Notes: generated from the sequence alone by a model not told the origin. 27,837 bases of DNA from an uncultured Pedobacter sp. (GCF_946479715.1 NZ_CAMLHF010000053.1:1-27837), one strand, 5' to 3'; shown: positions 1 through 7,851, numbered from the stretch's first letter. A program made the numbers and translations.

Positions 1-119
1 CTGGTGATTTACAGCTGAATTTGAAAGTGTAAAATGAATTAAAAGTGTGTATATAATTCGTTGACTTATAGTAGCTTATTGGGGTTTATACAATGCTTAA
101 ATCATCAATAACCAATAAG

Positions 120-145
120 AAAAAAGCCATGCAGAGTAGCATGGC
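120..145 (-). terminator. Intrinsic terminator after the BI-1 gene
   Basis: A 7-bp perfect stem (126-132 with 139-145) has a 6-nt loop. Read on the minus strand it is followed by six T (125-120). It lies about 26 nt past the tandem stop codons of the BI-1 gene. The plus-strand side also has a short T run (147-150), so it may work in both directions. Nothing else recognisable is present in 1-119. Confidence 0.75.
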
Positions 146-173
146 CTTTTCAATATGTTTAAGAAACAGGTTA

Positions 174-926
174 TTATTTTCTGCTTCCGAAGATTCTTAA
201 TAGATATAGGAAGATGTTTATAAAGTCAAGATAAAGAGATAAGGCTCCCATGATTGCCAATTTCTTAGCATCAGTTGCCGCCATTTGATCTCCATTTTCT
301 TCAATACCAGCACCAATACGTTTCAGTTTTTGAACATCATATGCTGTTAAGGCTGTAAAGATTGCTACTCCAAAGAAGCTCATTATGTAGCTAAAACGAT
401 CACTTCCGATAAACATGTTTATGATACCGGCAATGAATAAGCCTACAACGCCTACCATTAATATTGGGCCAAATTTGCTTAGATCTACATCTGTAGTGTA
501 ACCTAAAACTGCCATTATTCCAAATATACCCGCTGCGGCAGCAAAACATGCTACAATTGAACCGGCAGTATAAATAAGTAATATAAAGCTTAAACTAACA
601 CCTAGCAGAACGGAAAATAGAACAAATACACCTAATAAAGCCCCATAAGACAGGCGGTTAAACCCTGTTCCCATTAAAATTACCAGACCAAGAGGCGCAA
701 ACATTGCAATGTAACCTAGTATTGTTCTTTGTCCTGTTTCAAAATTAATTAATTGACTTAAAGCTGCAGGAGAGGTTGAAATAAGAAACGCAGCTAATGT
801 TGATAAGCCAAGCGCCACAAACATCCATAAAAAAACATTAGCGAAGAATTTCTTGGCAACTTTACCAGTTAAGTCCTCTACAAAAACGGACTGTTGTGCC
901 CAATCATTATTATTGTTATTATTCAT
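174..926 (-). CDS. BAX inhibitor-1 (BI-1)/YccA family membrane protein
   Basis: The 250-aa protein is highly hydrophobic, with about seven predicted membrane segments between residues 28 and 245, which matches the BI-1/YccA (TMBIM) family in size and topology. Family-like features are the conserved stretch around AYDVQKLKRIG near residue 200, and a C-terminal LALYLDFINIFLYLLRIFG-type segment ending in basic residues. Bacterial members are inner-membrane proteins proposed to act as pH-sensitive calcium leak channels or to interact with the FtsH protease; the exact role here is unknown. The N-terminus has six consecutive Asn after Met. The gene ends in two tandem TAA stops and is followed by a good terminator. 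A promoter-like element lies just upstream, so it appears monocistronic. The family call is secure; the function is only inferred. Confidence 0.9.
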   Translation of the reverse strand: MNNNNNNDWAQQSVFVEDLTGKVAKKFFANVFLWMFVALGLSTLAAFLISTSPAALSQLINFETGQRTILGYIAMFAPLGLVILMGTGFNRLSYGALLGVFVLFSVLLGVSLSFILLIYTAGSIVACFAAAAGIFGIMAVLGYTTDVDLSKFGPILMVGVVGLFIAGIINMFIGSDRFSYIMSFFGVAIFTALTAYDVQKLKRIGAGIEENGDQMAATDAKKLAIMGALSLYLDFINIFLYLLRIFGSRK

Positions 927-942
927 GTGTTTTAAATTTATT

Positions 943-972
943 TAAAGATACGAATTGTTTCATTCTAACAAA
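943..972 (-). promoter_or_regulatory. Bacteroidota-type promoter of the BI-1 gene
   Basis: On the minus strand a TTTG (972-969) is followed after 18 nt by TATCTTTA (950-943), a 7/8 match to the -7 box TAnnTTTG. The start codon lies about 16 nt beyond the box. It is inferred from consensus only. Confidence 0.5.
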
Positions 973-974
973 AG

Positions 975-1544
975 CTATGCCCCGAGCCTTTTTGTCAGGA
1001 TTTCTTCAACTTTCTTGAAAAACTGAAGGGGTTTTAAGGTTCTCCATGCCATATCGTCAAGTTCGCCACCAAAATTGATGTAATAATCTATATTGCTGTT
1101 GCGGAATTCATTGATAACGTGCTCCTGAAAATTGATGCCTGTAATCCATCCATCTTCAACCTCCTGAAACCACTCTTCGTAATAACTATCTTCAGAAGAA
1201 TGGAAGTTCAGTACATTTTCGCCAATCAGGATGAATTTGTTTATTCCCTCGTCAATCATCAGCTCAATGATTTCACGTTTCAGAAGCATAATGTCGTTAC
1301 CAATGGCATCGTTCCATTCTCCAATTAGCTCTATGATTGCATAATTCCTGTCATAGTCAACATACAGTACTTTAAGGTACATTGTACTTGATCCGAAATC
1401 ATCCCATTGGGGATGTAAGAGGAAATTATACAGCTGTTTGTCGAAATAAAATTCCGAGTACTCCGTGTTGTAGAATGGAGAACGCTCATCCTCTGCCGCG
1501 ATATAATCATCACGCCATAGATAGTAAGGCTCTATTTCGTGCAT
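975..1544 (-). CDS. Conserved-type hypothetical protein, acidic, 189 aa
   Basis: I do not recognise a named family. The protein is soluble and acidic, rich in aromatic and Asp/Glu residues (many WDD, YYEEW and GELDD patches), with no signal peptide or membrane segment. Residues about 60-110 alternate predicted strand and helix (YAIIELIGEWNDAIG, then ILLK..EIIELMIDEGINKFILIG), reminiscent of a small alpha/beta fold such as STAS/SpoIIAA-like domains; this resemblance is weak and is an inference. The gene begins 6 nt after the murQ stop, so it is almost certainly co-transcribed with murQ and may share a cell-wall or cytoplasmic maintenance role. The ATG at 1544 follows directly on the murQ end, which supports this start. 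Confidence 0.75.
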   Translation of the reverse strand: MHEIEPYYLWRDDYIAAEDERSPFYNTEYSEFYFDKQLYNFLLHPQWDDFGSSTMYLKVLYVDYDRNYAIIELIGEWNDAIGNDIMLLKREIIELMIDEGINKFILIGENVLNFHSSEDSYYEEWFQEVEDGWITGINFQEHVINEFRNSNIDYYINFGGELDDMAWRTLKPLQFFKKVEEILTKRLGA

Positions 1545-1550
1545 GTTTGA

Positions 1551-2357
1551 TTATTTATGGGTAGATTCAACAGCTTTGCGGACGCTTCCGTAACGGATCA
1601 GCAGATCTGCAGCATGTTCGTAATCAATATTCAGTTCGTCCATTACCATTTGTGTACCTCTGTCTACCAGTTTATGATTGGTTAGTTGCATGTCCACCAT
1701 CTTATTACCCTTTACCCTGCCTAGTTTTATCATTACAGTAGTACTAAGCATGTTCAGGACTAGCTTTTGTGCAGTTCCGGATTTCATTCTGGTAGATCCC
1801 GTTAAAAATTCGGGACCAACTACTACTTCTACAGGGAAATCACTTTCTGCGGCTATCGGGCCACCTTCGTTGCAAACAATACAACCTGTTAAAATGCCAT
1901 TTTTACGGGCAGTGTTTAGCCCACCGATAACATATGGCGTGGTTCCTGATGCGGCAAGGCCAATTAAACAGTCGTTGGCATCAATTTTAAATTCCTGCAG
2001 ATCAATCCATGCCTGTTGGTCATCGTCTTCAGCGTTTTCAACTGCTCTTCTTATGGCAGTGTCTCCGCCGGCAATAATACCAACAACCCAATCAAACGGA
2101 ACTCCAAAAGTGGGAGGGCACTCTGAGGCATCAACAACACCCAGTCGGCCACTTGTGCCAGCACCGATGTAAAATAACCTTCCCCCGTTTATCATTCGCT
2201 CGGCAACAGCAGAAGCAAGTTTCTCTATCTGAGGAATTACTTTTTCCACAGCATTGGGAACTGTTTTGTCTTCATCATTTATGCCCTTTAGAATTTCTAG
2301 TACTGACATTTTATCAATATCGTTGTACGTTGATTCTTGCTCGGTTACTCTTATCAT
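1551..2357 (-). CDS. murQ: N-acetylmuramic acid 6-phosphate etherase
   Basis: MurQ cleaves the D-lactyl ether of MurNAc-6-phosphate to give GlcNAc-6-phosphate and D-lactate, in cytoplasmic recycling of peptidoglycan sugars. The SIS-domain signature GAGTSGRLGVVDASECPP spans residues 65-82. Glu79 and Glu110 have the same 31-residue spacing as the catalytic pair Glu83/Glu114 of E. coli MurQ. The STRMKSGTAQKLVLNM motif follows. An ATG 39 codons upstream (2474) would add a basic, poorly conserved extension, so I prefer the ATG at 2357 (268 aa), where MIRVTEQES begins as in homologues. This is a little shorter than E. coli MurQ (298 aa) at the C-terminus. No MurNAc kinase (anmK, murK) or phosphotransferase gene is in the window. 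The 189-aa gene lies immediately downstream. Confidence 0.95.
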   Translation of the reverse strand: MIRVTEQESTYNDIDKMSVLEILKGINDEDKTVPNAVEKVIPQIEKLASAVAERMINGGRLFYIGAGTSGRLGVVDASECPPTFGVPFDWVVGIIAGGDTAIRRAVENAEDDDQQAWIDLQEFKIDANDCLIGLAASGTTPYVIGGLNTARKNGILTGCIVCNEGGPIAAESDFPVEVVVGPEFLTGSTRMKSGTAQKLVLNMLSTTVMIKLGRVKGNKMVDMQLTNHKLVDRGTQMVMDELNIDYEHAADLLIRYGSVRKAVESTHK

Positions 2358-2512
2358 TAGATTAATTTTTGTTAAAATTCGTGATTTTCTTGTTAAACCA
2401 GAAATAATAGGGGAAATCAATTCAAAATAAGGATTTCTTCTGAAATATGGAGTAATAGAAAAAATACTAAACAAATAAAAATCAGAAGAGGTTAATTGAT
2501 TATATAACAGTC

Positions 2513-2520
2513 TAATTTTG
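2513..2520 (+). promoter_or_regulatory. -7 box of the S41 protease promoter
   Basis: TAATTTTG matches TAnnTTTG perfectly. A transcript starting about 7 nt downstream would leave almost no leader before the GTG at 2531 but about 16 nt before the ATG at 2543, so it supports the ATG start. No clear -33 TTTG is seen at ideal spacing. Confidence 0.5.
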
Positions 2521-2542
2521 TACCTTTACGGTGCCTTTAGCC

Positions 2543-4120
2543 ATGAAAAAGAATACCCGCTATAATCTCTTAATTGCCCTCACTTATTCAGTAACTTTAA
2601 TAGGTGGGATGTTTTTCGGCTACAAGTTTCTGAAAGATCAGGGGTATACCTTTCAAAAAACAACTTACATAGCAGATAACAATGCGCAAAAGGTTGATGA
2701 AATTCTCCATATCATCAATAAAAACTATGTAGATGAGGTTAATGCCGATAGCTTAAATAACCTGCCTATTGATAGTTTGTTGCATAAACTGGATCCTCAT
2801 AGTATATATCTTCCGCCAGAAAAGGCAAACGAATTTGCTGAAACATTAAATGGAAATTTTGAGGGAATAGGCATTGAATATTATATTTTGAATGATACCC
2901 TGCTGGTTACGAATGTAATTAAGGATGGCCCGGCTTTTTTGGCCGGAATAAAACAGGGCGACAGAATTATTAAAATAGATACCATTTTTGTGAGTGGCAA
3001 GGCTTTGCCCAGAGAACAGATGATTGGTAAGATTAAGGGAAAAAAAGGCACAGCAGTAAAATTAACTATTGTGCATCCCGGCAGCAGCCTGGCAACTGTT
3101 TTTACGGTAAAACGCGATAGGGTACTGGTGAGTAGTATTGATGCTTCGTATATGCTCAATTCTGAAGTTGGTTATGTGAGGATCAGTAAGTTCGGTTCAG
3201 ATACAGATCGTGATTTTGTGGAATCTATAAAGGCGCTTAAATCTGAAGGGATGAAAAAGCTTGTGCTTGACCTTCGTGACAATGGCGGAGGCTATTTAAC
3301 GGCAGCAACAGGACTGGCTAATCAAATTCTTGAGGAGAACAAATTAATTGTTTATACAGAAGGAAAACATGAGCCGCGTACAGATTATGTAGCAACAGGC
3401 GGGGGTGAGTTTGAAGATGGTAAACTGGTAGTGCTTATTAATGAGAACACGGCCTCGGCCAGCGAAATCCTGGCGGGTGCGGTACAAGATCTTAACAGGG
3501 GGCTTATTATTGGTCGCCGTTCTTTTGGTAAAGGGCTTGTTCAGGAACAGTTTCCTTTTGTAGACGGATCTGCATTAAATTTGACCATTGCGCGTTATTA
3601 TACCCCATCTGGCAGAAGCATTCAGAAATCTTATAAGGATGGTTATAAAGCCTACCAGGATGAGATCGAGAATCGTTTTAATGACGGAGAACTTACTGCT
3701 TCGAAAAAAATTGTTAAAAAGGACAGTATAAAAGGCCGTTTTGCGGGAGGTGGTATTCAGCCAGATATTTATGTGAAAATGGATACTATTGGTTATAACA
3801 AATGTTATACTATGCTGGCATCTAAAAAGATATTGTTTGATTTTGTTTATGATGTTTTGGCCAATAGGTACTCTGCACCATTTATTGAACAGAACCTGGC
3901 TACTTTTAATGTTAGTGATGCAGACTATCGCGACCTGGTAAAGTATATTCAGAATCGTAATGTTGTTGTTGATCAGAAGCAGCTGGCTTCGGCAAAGCCG
4001 CTTATCTTAAATGATATGAAGGTGCTTTTATGCAAGTATCACTTAGGTGATGCGGGTTATTATAAAGCGCTTAACCTAAGTGATGCTATGGTAAAACAGG
4101 CATTAAACAGCTTGCAATAA
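2543..4120 (+). CDS. S41 family C-terminal processing peptidase (CtpA/Prc-like)
   Basis: This periplasmic Ser/Lys protease acts on the C-termini of exported proteins. From the ATG at 2543 (525 aa) there is one N-terminal membrane anchor (about residues 8-27), an N-terminal helical S41 region, a PDZ domain (about 80-180, with GNFEGIGIEY and GDRIIKID) and the S41 catalytic core (about 205-365). The core contains LDLRDNGGGYL. The NTASASEILAGA motif supplies Ser305 and SFGKG supplies Lys330; their 25-residue spacing is that of the Prc/CtpA Ser-Lys dyad. A C-terminal helical region follows. An upstream GTG (2531) would add only four residues. The gene is divergent from murQ and converges on der with a 2-nt gap. 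Known relatives mature or degrade envelope proteins; the substrate here is unknown. Confidence 0.93.
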   Translation: MKKNTRYNLLIALTYSVTLIGGMFFGYKFLKDQGYTFQKTTYIADNNAQKVDEILHIINKNYVDEVNADSLNNLPIDSLLHKLDPHSIYLPPEKANEFAETLNGNFEGIGIEYYILNDTLLVTNVIKDGPAFLAGIKQGDRIIKIDTIFVSGKALPREQMIGKIKGKKGTAVKLTIVHPGSSLATVFTVKRDRVLVSSIDASYMLNSEVGYVRISKFGSDTDRDFVESIKALKSEGMKKLVLDLRDNGGGYLTAATGLANQILEENKLIVYTEGKHEPRTDYVATGGGEFEDGKLVVLINENTASASEILAGAVQDLNRGLIIGRRSFGKGLVQEQFPFVDGSALNLTIARYYTPSGRSIQKSYKDGYKAYQDEIENRFNDGELTASKKIVKKDSIKGRFAGGGIQPDIYVKMDTIGYNKCYTMLASKKILFDFVYDVLANRYSAPFIEQNLATFNVSDADYRDLVKYIQNRNVVVDQKQLASAKPLILNDMKVLLCKYHLGDAGYYKALNLSDAMVKQALNSLQ

Positions 4121-4127
4121 GCTTATT
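4116..4127. repeat. 12-bp perfect palindrome spanning two convergent stop codons
   Basis: AATAAGCTTATT contains the TAA stop of the S41 gene (4118-4120) and, on the other strand, the TAA stop of der (4125-4123). It is followed on the plus strand by TTT. It is the only candidate termination structure between these genes and is too AT-rich to be a strong hairpin. Confidence 0.6.
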
Positions 4128-5424
4128 TTTGTCTGAAATAAATCTGGATTGGTACTCCGCTAAAATCAAAATGTTCACGAAGCTTATTCTCAATAAACCT
4201 TTTGTAAGGTTCTTTAATGTATTGAGGTAAGTTACAGAAGAAAGCAAACATTGGAGATGTTCCATTGATCTGTGTGATGTATTTTATTTTGATATACTTT
4301 CCTTTTAAGGCAGGTGGCGGATAGTTCTCTATGATCGGCAACATTACATCGTTTAATTTAGATGTAGGGATTTTCTTGCCTCTGTTTTTATGTACTTCTA
4401 AAGCAGTTTCGATAGCCTGGAAAATACGTTGTTTAGTTACTACTGAGGTGAAAACAATAGGCACATCGGTAAATGGTTGTAGCTTCTGGCGAATTTGTTC
4501 TTCGAATGCTTTTACTGTTTTATTGTCTTTCTCTATTAGATCCCATTTGTTTACAAGGATTACGATACCTTTTTTGTTTTTCTCTGCAAGGTGGAAAATA
4601 TTCACATCCTGCGATTCTAAACCTTCGGTAGCATCAACCATTAAGATAACCACGTCGGCTTCTTCTAATGCCTTAATGGTACGCATTACAGAATAAAACT
4701 CGATGTTCTCTTTTACTTTGGTTTTTTTACGTAAACCGGCAGTATCAATAAACATGAATTCATGACCGAACTGGTTGTAGTGGATGTGTATAGAATCTCT
4801 GGTGGTACCTGCAATTGGCGTAACAATGTTTCTGTCTTTACCAATCAGTGCGTTGATTAAAGAAGATTTACCAACGTTTGGTCTGCCTACGATTGTGATT
4901 TTAGGAAGTGTGTTTTCTTCTTCAGGAAGGTCTTCAAAGTTTTTGATAACATCATCAAGAAGATCGCCCGTCCCTGATCCGGTCATAGATGAGATAGGGT
5001 AGATTTCTCCAAGGCCAAATCCGTAGAATACTGCGGCTTCGTTTTGTAGCTGTGTATTATCAACCTTGTTTACTACTGTAAATACAGGTTTTTTACTTCT
5101 TCTAAGTAATTGTGCTATTTCGTCGTCAAGGTCGGTAATGCCTGTGGTTACATCAACCATAAACAATAATACACTTGCTTCTTCGATAGCGATAACTACC
5201 TGCTCGCGGATAGCTGCTTCAAAAACATCTTCAGAGTTTGCTACGTAACCACCAGTATCAATTACAGTGAATTGTTTGTCAGTCCATTCAGCTGAACCGT
5301 AGTGACGGTCGCGGGTTACACCGCTAAAATCATCGACAATAGCTTTACGACTTTCTGTTAAGCGGTTAAAGAGGGTAGATTTGCCTACGTTTGGTCTTCC
5401 GACGATTGCGATAATATTGCTCAT
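4123..5424 (-). CDS. der: Ribosome biogenesis GTPase Der (EngA)
   Basis: Der is an essential double-GTPase that acts late in 50S subunit assembly. The 433 aa carry two complete G domains. The first has the P-loop GRPNVGKS at about residues 9-16, DTGG near 56 and NKVD near 119. The second has the P-loop at about 180-187, DTAG near 227 and NKWD near 292. A KH-like C-terminal domain (about 350-433) ends in a basic tail. Length and domain order are those of the family. The upstream neighbour on the same strand is era, 47 nt away, but a perfect -7 box in that gap suggests der has its own promoter. The end converges with the S41 protease gene. Confidence 0.97.
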   Translation of the reverse strand: MSNIIAIVGRPNVGKSTLFNRLTESRKAIVDDFSGVTRDRHYGSAEWTDKQFTVIDTGGYVANSEDVFEAAIREQVVIAIEEASVLLFMVDVTTGITDLDDEIAQLLRRSKKPVFTVVNKVDNTQLQNEAAVFYGFGLGEIYPISSMTGSGTGDLLDDVIKNFEDLPEEENTLPKITIVGRPNVGKSSLINALIGKDRNIVTPIAGTTRDSIHIHYNQFGHEFMFIDTAGLRKKTKVKENIEFYSVMRTIKALEEADVVILMVDATEGLESQDVNIFHLAEKNKKGIVILVNKWDLIEKDNKTVKAFEEQIRQKLQPFTDVPIVFTSVVTKQRIFQAIETALEVHKNRGKKIPTSKLNDVMLPIIENYPPPALKGKYIKIKYITQINGTSPMFAFFCNLPQYIKEPYKRFIENKLREHFDFSGVPIQIYFRQK

Positions 5425-5459
5425 ATTGTGTTGTGAATTGTATTAATTATTAAGGGGTT

Positions 5460-5468
5460 GCAAAGGTA
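5460..5468 (-). promoter_or_regulatory. -7 box for der
   Basis: The minus strand reads TACCTTTGC (5468 to 5460), a full match to TAnnTTTGC. It lies in the 47-nt gap after era and about 35 nt before the der ATG. A TTTC about 18-19 nt upstream, inside the era 3' end, may serve as the -33 element. Confidence 0.5.
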
Positions 5469-5471
5469 AGC

Positions 5472-6350
5472 TTAATTTTCGTACCCGAAACTTTTTAAGT
5501 AGTTCTTTTTACTGCGCCAGTCTGGAATTACCTTTACAAAGGTTTCAAGAAATACTTTCTGATCCAAGAATTTCTCAATATCCTTACGTGCTTCAGTCCC
5601 TACCTTTTTAAGACTTGCGCCTCCTTTACCAATCAGTATGTTTTTTTGTGAATCGCGTTCTACTATAATTTCAGCACTGATTTTGGTGATGTTTTCTTCC
5701 TCTTTAAAGGCAGTAATAACTACTTCGGTGCTGTATGGTATTTCTTTTTGGTAGTTGTTAAATATCTTTTCTCTAATGATCTCGGATACAAAGAATCTTT
5801 GGTTACGATCTGTAAGGTCTTCTTTATCGTAAAAAGGCGCATGTTCCGGTAAATGATCTAATATCATGGTAAGGATGCCTTCCAGATTGTATTGATGAAG
5901 TGCAGAGATGGCATAAATATGCTTTGGATTTAATTTTTCCTGCCAGTATGCTGATTTTTCTTCTACCTGTTCCTGGGTTGCGTTGTCGATCTTGTTGATT
6001 AACACAATCATTGGAATGGTAGTATTGATGATTTTCTCTAATACATCATTCTCGTCGTGCTGTTCGTTAATGTCGGTAACAAACAGGATTAGATCTGCAT
6101 CAGTTAGTGCTCCTTTTACGGAACTCATCATAGAATCCTGCAGACCATATCGAGGTTTTATGATGCCCGGCGTGTCAGAAAAAACTATTTGATAATCTTC
6201 TTCATTAACAATTCCTAAAATACGGTGGCGGGTTGTTTGGGCTTTCGGAGTAATGATCGAAAGTTTTTCGCCCACCAGGGCATTCATTAAGGTAGATTTA
6301 CCCACATTGGGCTTACCTATGATACTTACAAAACCTGCTTTATGCGACAT
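5472..6350 (-). CDS. era: GTPase Era
   Basis: Era is a 16S rRNA-binding GTPase that chaperones 30S subunit maturation. From the ATG at 6350 (292 aa) the P-loop GKPNVGKS is at residues 12-19, DTPG follows in the G3 position, and NKID is the G4 motif. The C-terminal KH domain carries the GKGG loop (NILIGKGGASLKKVG) and the typical VKVIPDWRSK end. An ATG 11 codons further upstream (6383) is in frame, but the extension is not family-like and would run into the promoter region, so the shorter start is chosen. It is followed by der on the same strand: two ribosome-assembly GTPases side by side, divergent from a tRNA operon. Confidence 0.97.
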   Translation of the reverse strand: MSHKAGFVSIIGKPNVGKSTLMNALVGEKLSIITPKAQTTRHRILGIVNEEDYQIVFSDTPGIIKPRYGLQDSMMSSVKGALTDADLILFVTDINEQHDENDVLEKIINTTIPMIVLINKIDNATQEQVEEKSAYWQEKLNPKHIYAISALHQYNLEGILTMILDHLPEHAPFYDKEDLTDRNQRFFVSEIIREKIFNNYQKEIPYSTEVVITAFKEEENITKISAEIIVERDSQKNILIGKGGASLKKVGTEARKDIEKFLDQKVFLETFVKVIPDWRSKKNYLKSFGYEN

Positions 6351-6371
6351 AAAAATATTTTTTGAAATAAA

Positions 6372-6404
6372 TTTGCACCGCAAAGAAACGAATTATATCT
6401 TTGC
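6372..6404 (+). promoter_or_regulatory. Strong promoter of the tRNA operon
   Basis: TTTG (6372-6375), 20 nt, then TATCTTTGC (6396-6404) is a full match to the Bacteroidota consensus at good spacing. Transcription would begin near 6411, about 50 nt before the first tRNA. It overlaps the era promoter on the other strand. Confidence 0.65.
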
Positions 6405-6411
6405 ATTCCAA
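6380..6411 (-). promoter_or_regulatory. Candidate era promoter overlapping the tRNA promoter
   Basis: On the minus strand TTG (6411-6409), 20 nt, then TTTCTTTGC (6388-6380) differs from TAnnTTTGC at one position. It is interleaved with the divergent tRNA promoter. Confidence 0.4.
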
Positions 6412-6460
6412 TTCGGAAGAAGAGTTAAGGATTTAACAAAAACTACCAAATTGTATATAG

Positions 6461-6536
<76 letters not shown>

Positions 6537-6575
6537 AAAGATTCGCGGCTTTAATAAAGCTGAGGCAATCAAAAT

Positions 6576-6647
6576 GGCCCGTTCGTCTAGGGGTGAGGAC
6601 GCCAGATTTTCATTCTGGAAACAGGGGTTCGATTCCCCTACGGGCTA
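6576..6647 (+). tRNA. tRNA-Glu (TTC), copy 1
   Basis: The 72-nt cloverleaf has acceptor GGCCCGT with ACGGGCT (a G:T pair at 1:72), anticodon stem CCAGA/TCTGG around loop TTTTCAT (anticodon TTC), and T loop TTCGATT. The discriminator is A (6647). CCA is not encoded; copy 1 is followed by CAG. It lies 39 nt after tRNA-fMet and is probably part of the same transcript. Confidence 0.95.
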
Positions 6648-6652
6648 CAGAT

Positions 6653-6681
6653 ACCGCTTTAAAAAATTGAGCGGTTTTTTT
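6653..6681 (+). terminator. Intrinsic terminator between the two tRNA pairs
   Basis: A 6-bp stem (ACCGCT 6653-6658 with AGCGGT 6670-6675) with an A-rich loop is followed directly by a seven-T run (6675-6681). It sits between the duplicated units, so copy 2 is downstream of a terminator and has no visible promoter of its own. Confidence 0.7.
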
Positions 6682-6697
6682 ATTAAGAAAGACATAG

Positions 6698-6773
<76 letters not shown>

Positions 6774-6812
6774 AAAGATTCGCGGCTTTAATAAAGCTGA
6801 GGCAATCAAAAT

Positions 6813-6884
6813 GGCCCGTTCGTCTAGGGGTGAGGACGCCAGATTTTCATTCTGGAAACAGGGGTTCGATTCCCCTACGGGCTA
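6813..6884 (+). tRNA. tRNA-Glu (TTC), copy 2
   Basis: Identical to copy 1 at 6576-6647, with anticodon TTC. The bases after the discriminator A are CTA, so CCA is again not encoded. Confidence 0.95.
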
Positions 6885-6886
6885 CT

Positions 6887-6912
6887 AAAAGCGATCAGAA
6901 ATGATCGCTTTT
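6887..6912 (+). terminator. Intrinsic terminator ending the tRNA cluster
   Basis: An 11-bp perfect stem (6887-6897 AAAAGCGATCA with 6902-6912 TGATCGCTTTT) has a 4-nt loop and a T-rich 3' arm followed by GTTGTTT. It begins 3 nt after tRNA-Glu copy 2. Confidence 0.8.
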
Positions 6913-7163
6913 GTTGTTTCCAGCCATTTCATGGAACAGCGGATCGTCCCGATAACTATCGGAACTCCTACGGGGCCTCGGAAAGCGATCAGATTTGGTT
7001 GTGTTTTGGATAAGAGCCACAAGAATTTCATTCCGGATCCCTCCAGACGGACTATTCTCCTACTATTTACGATTTATTTACAAAGTTTACATTTTTATTT
7101 ACAATCCAAACCACTCGACCCGAAAAATATCAAAGTAGATTCGCTCAATCAATTTGAAAAAAC
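6913..7163. other. Non-coding spacer with a palindrome and phased TTTAC repeats
   Basis: I see no credible gene here. A plus-strand reading frame that begins inside the tRNA terminator runs to 7167, but it has no family features and ends in the next gene's start codon. The spacer holds a 14-bp palindrome CCGATA-AC-TATCGG (6949-6962). It also holds a stretch resembling the tRNA-Glu 3' end and terminator (CCTACGGG, then AAAGCGATCAGA, 6968-6993), and four TTTAC copies at 7066, 7077, 7086 and 7098. Confidence 0.5.
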
Positions 7164-7721
7164 ATGAAAAATAAAAAAAATGTCACCTATGCGATGATCT
7201 TCGTATTGGTTGTAGTAAGCGGGCTAGTATTTGCCAATCGTAACATTAAAACTGAAACCGGCCGGTCTTCAAAACCCTTGTCCATTGCAAACAAGAAAGC
7301 CGCGCTGGATCCCAGGAAACAATGGGAGGGAACTCCTGACGGTATAAAGTATAAGTTGTGGGAGGCATCTCCTGAAGGCAAAAAGGTGAAGGCCAGTCAT
7401 GATAAAATAAAGGGCTACATCAAGTCTTTCGCGAATATGGAGGCCGTGGTCACTTCTGTTACGTTTCATCGTGAAAATGCAAAATCAGGAGGACCAAAAT
7501 GGCTTATCGTCAGGATTGATGGCGAAGAATACATGATGCAATTTACTCCTAAAGAGTTTCAGCAGTTAACTAGCCTGAAAGTGAATGACAAAATAACTGT
7601 AAAAAGCCGCAGCGCAGGGAATTCGCCAAATCATCCCTATTTGATTGTATCGGGAGATTATATTGAGCAAAATGGTAAGGTACTTTTTAAACGTGATTTC
7701 AGTAAAAATGACCGTTGCTAA
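7164..7721 (+). CDS. Hypothetical exported or membrane-anchored protein, 185 aa
   Basis: I do not recognise the family. Residues 1-26 form a basic start plus one hydrophobic segment (AMIFVLVVVSGLVFA), an uncleaved anchor or signal peptide, so the rest probably lies in the periplasm. Residues about 47-75 contain a diverged tandem repeat: KQWEGTPDGIKYK followed by KLWEASPEGKKVK. Residues about 90-175 are strand-rich (MEAVVTSVTFH, KWLIVRIDGEEYMMQF, VNDKITVKSRSA, PYLIVSGDYIEQNGKV) and could form a small beta-barrel such as an OB fold; this is inference. Three Lys come right after the initial Met-Lys-Asn. It stands alone between the tRNA cluster and a strong hairpin terminator. Confidence 0.75.
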   Translation: MKNKKNVTYAMIFVLVVVSGLVFANRNIKTETGRSSKPLSIANKKAALDPRKQWEGTPDGIKYKLWEASPEGKKVKASHDKIKGYIKSFANMEAVVTSVTFHRENAKSGGPKWLIVRIDGEEYMMQFTPKEFQQLTSLKVNDKITVKSRSAGNSPNHPYLIVSGDYIEQNGKVLFKRDFSKNDRC

Positions 7722-7809
7722 GAGGTAGTTGCAATAGCCAGATCATCTTCGATGTTCGCCAAAAGCATTAAATCGTCCTGAAAGGTGTTCAACAAATGTA
7801 CGCTTGGAC

Positions 7810-7851
7810 GACAAGTCTCGGTGTTTAATCAACATCGAGGCTTGTCCTTTT
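7810..7851 (+). terminator. Long-stem terminator after the 185-aa gene
   Basis: A 16-bp stem (7810-7825 with 7831-7846, two G:T wobbles on the plus-strand RNA) has a 5-nt loop and is followed by CTTTTC. It lies 89 nt downstream of the 185-aa gene and ends at the stop codon of the convergent hxlR gene. The plus strand has the T run; the minus strand does not. Confidence 0.7.

Noticed and set aside
901..926. Poly-Asn codon run at the BI-1 N-terminus as a sign of a wrong start
   Set aside because: The frame is clean, the ATG is correctly placed behind a promoter, and such N-terminal Asn runs are tolerated low-complexity sequence.
1678..2172. 164-codon plus-strand frame opposite murQ
   Set aside because: It is antisense to strongly conserved MurQ codons; it looks like a shadow frame with unusual composition.
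2358..2474. N-terminal extension of MurQ from the ATG at 2474
   Set aside because: The added 39 residues are not MurQ-like; the family N-terminus begins at the ATG at 2357.
6901..7167. 88-codon plus-strand frame
   Set aside because: It starts inside the tRNA terminator hairpin, crosses a palindrome, has no family features and ends within the next gene's start codon.
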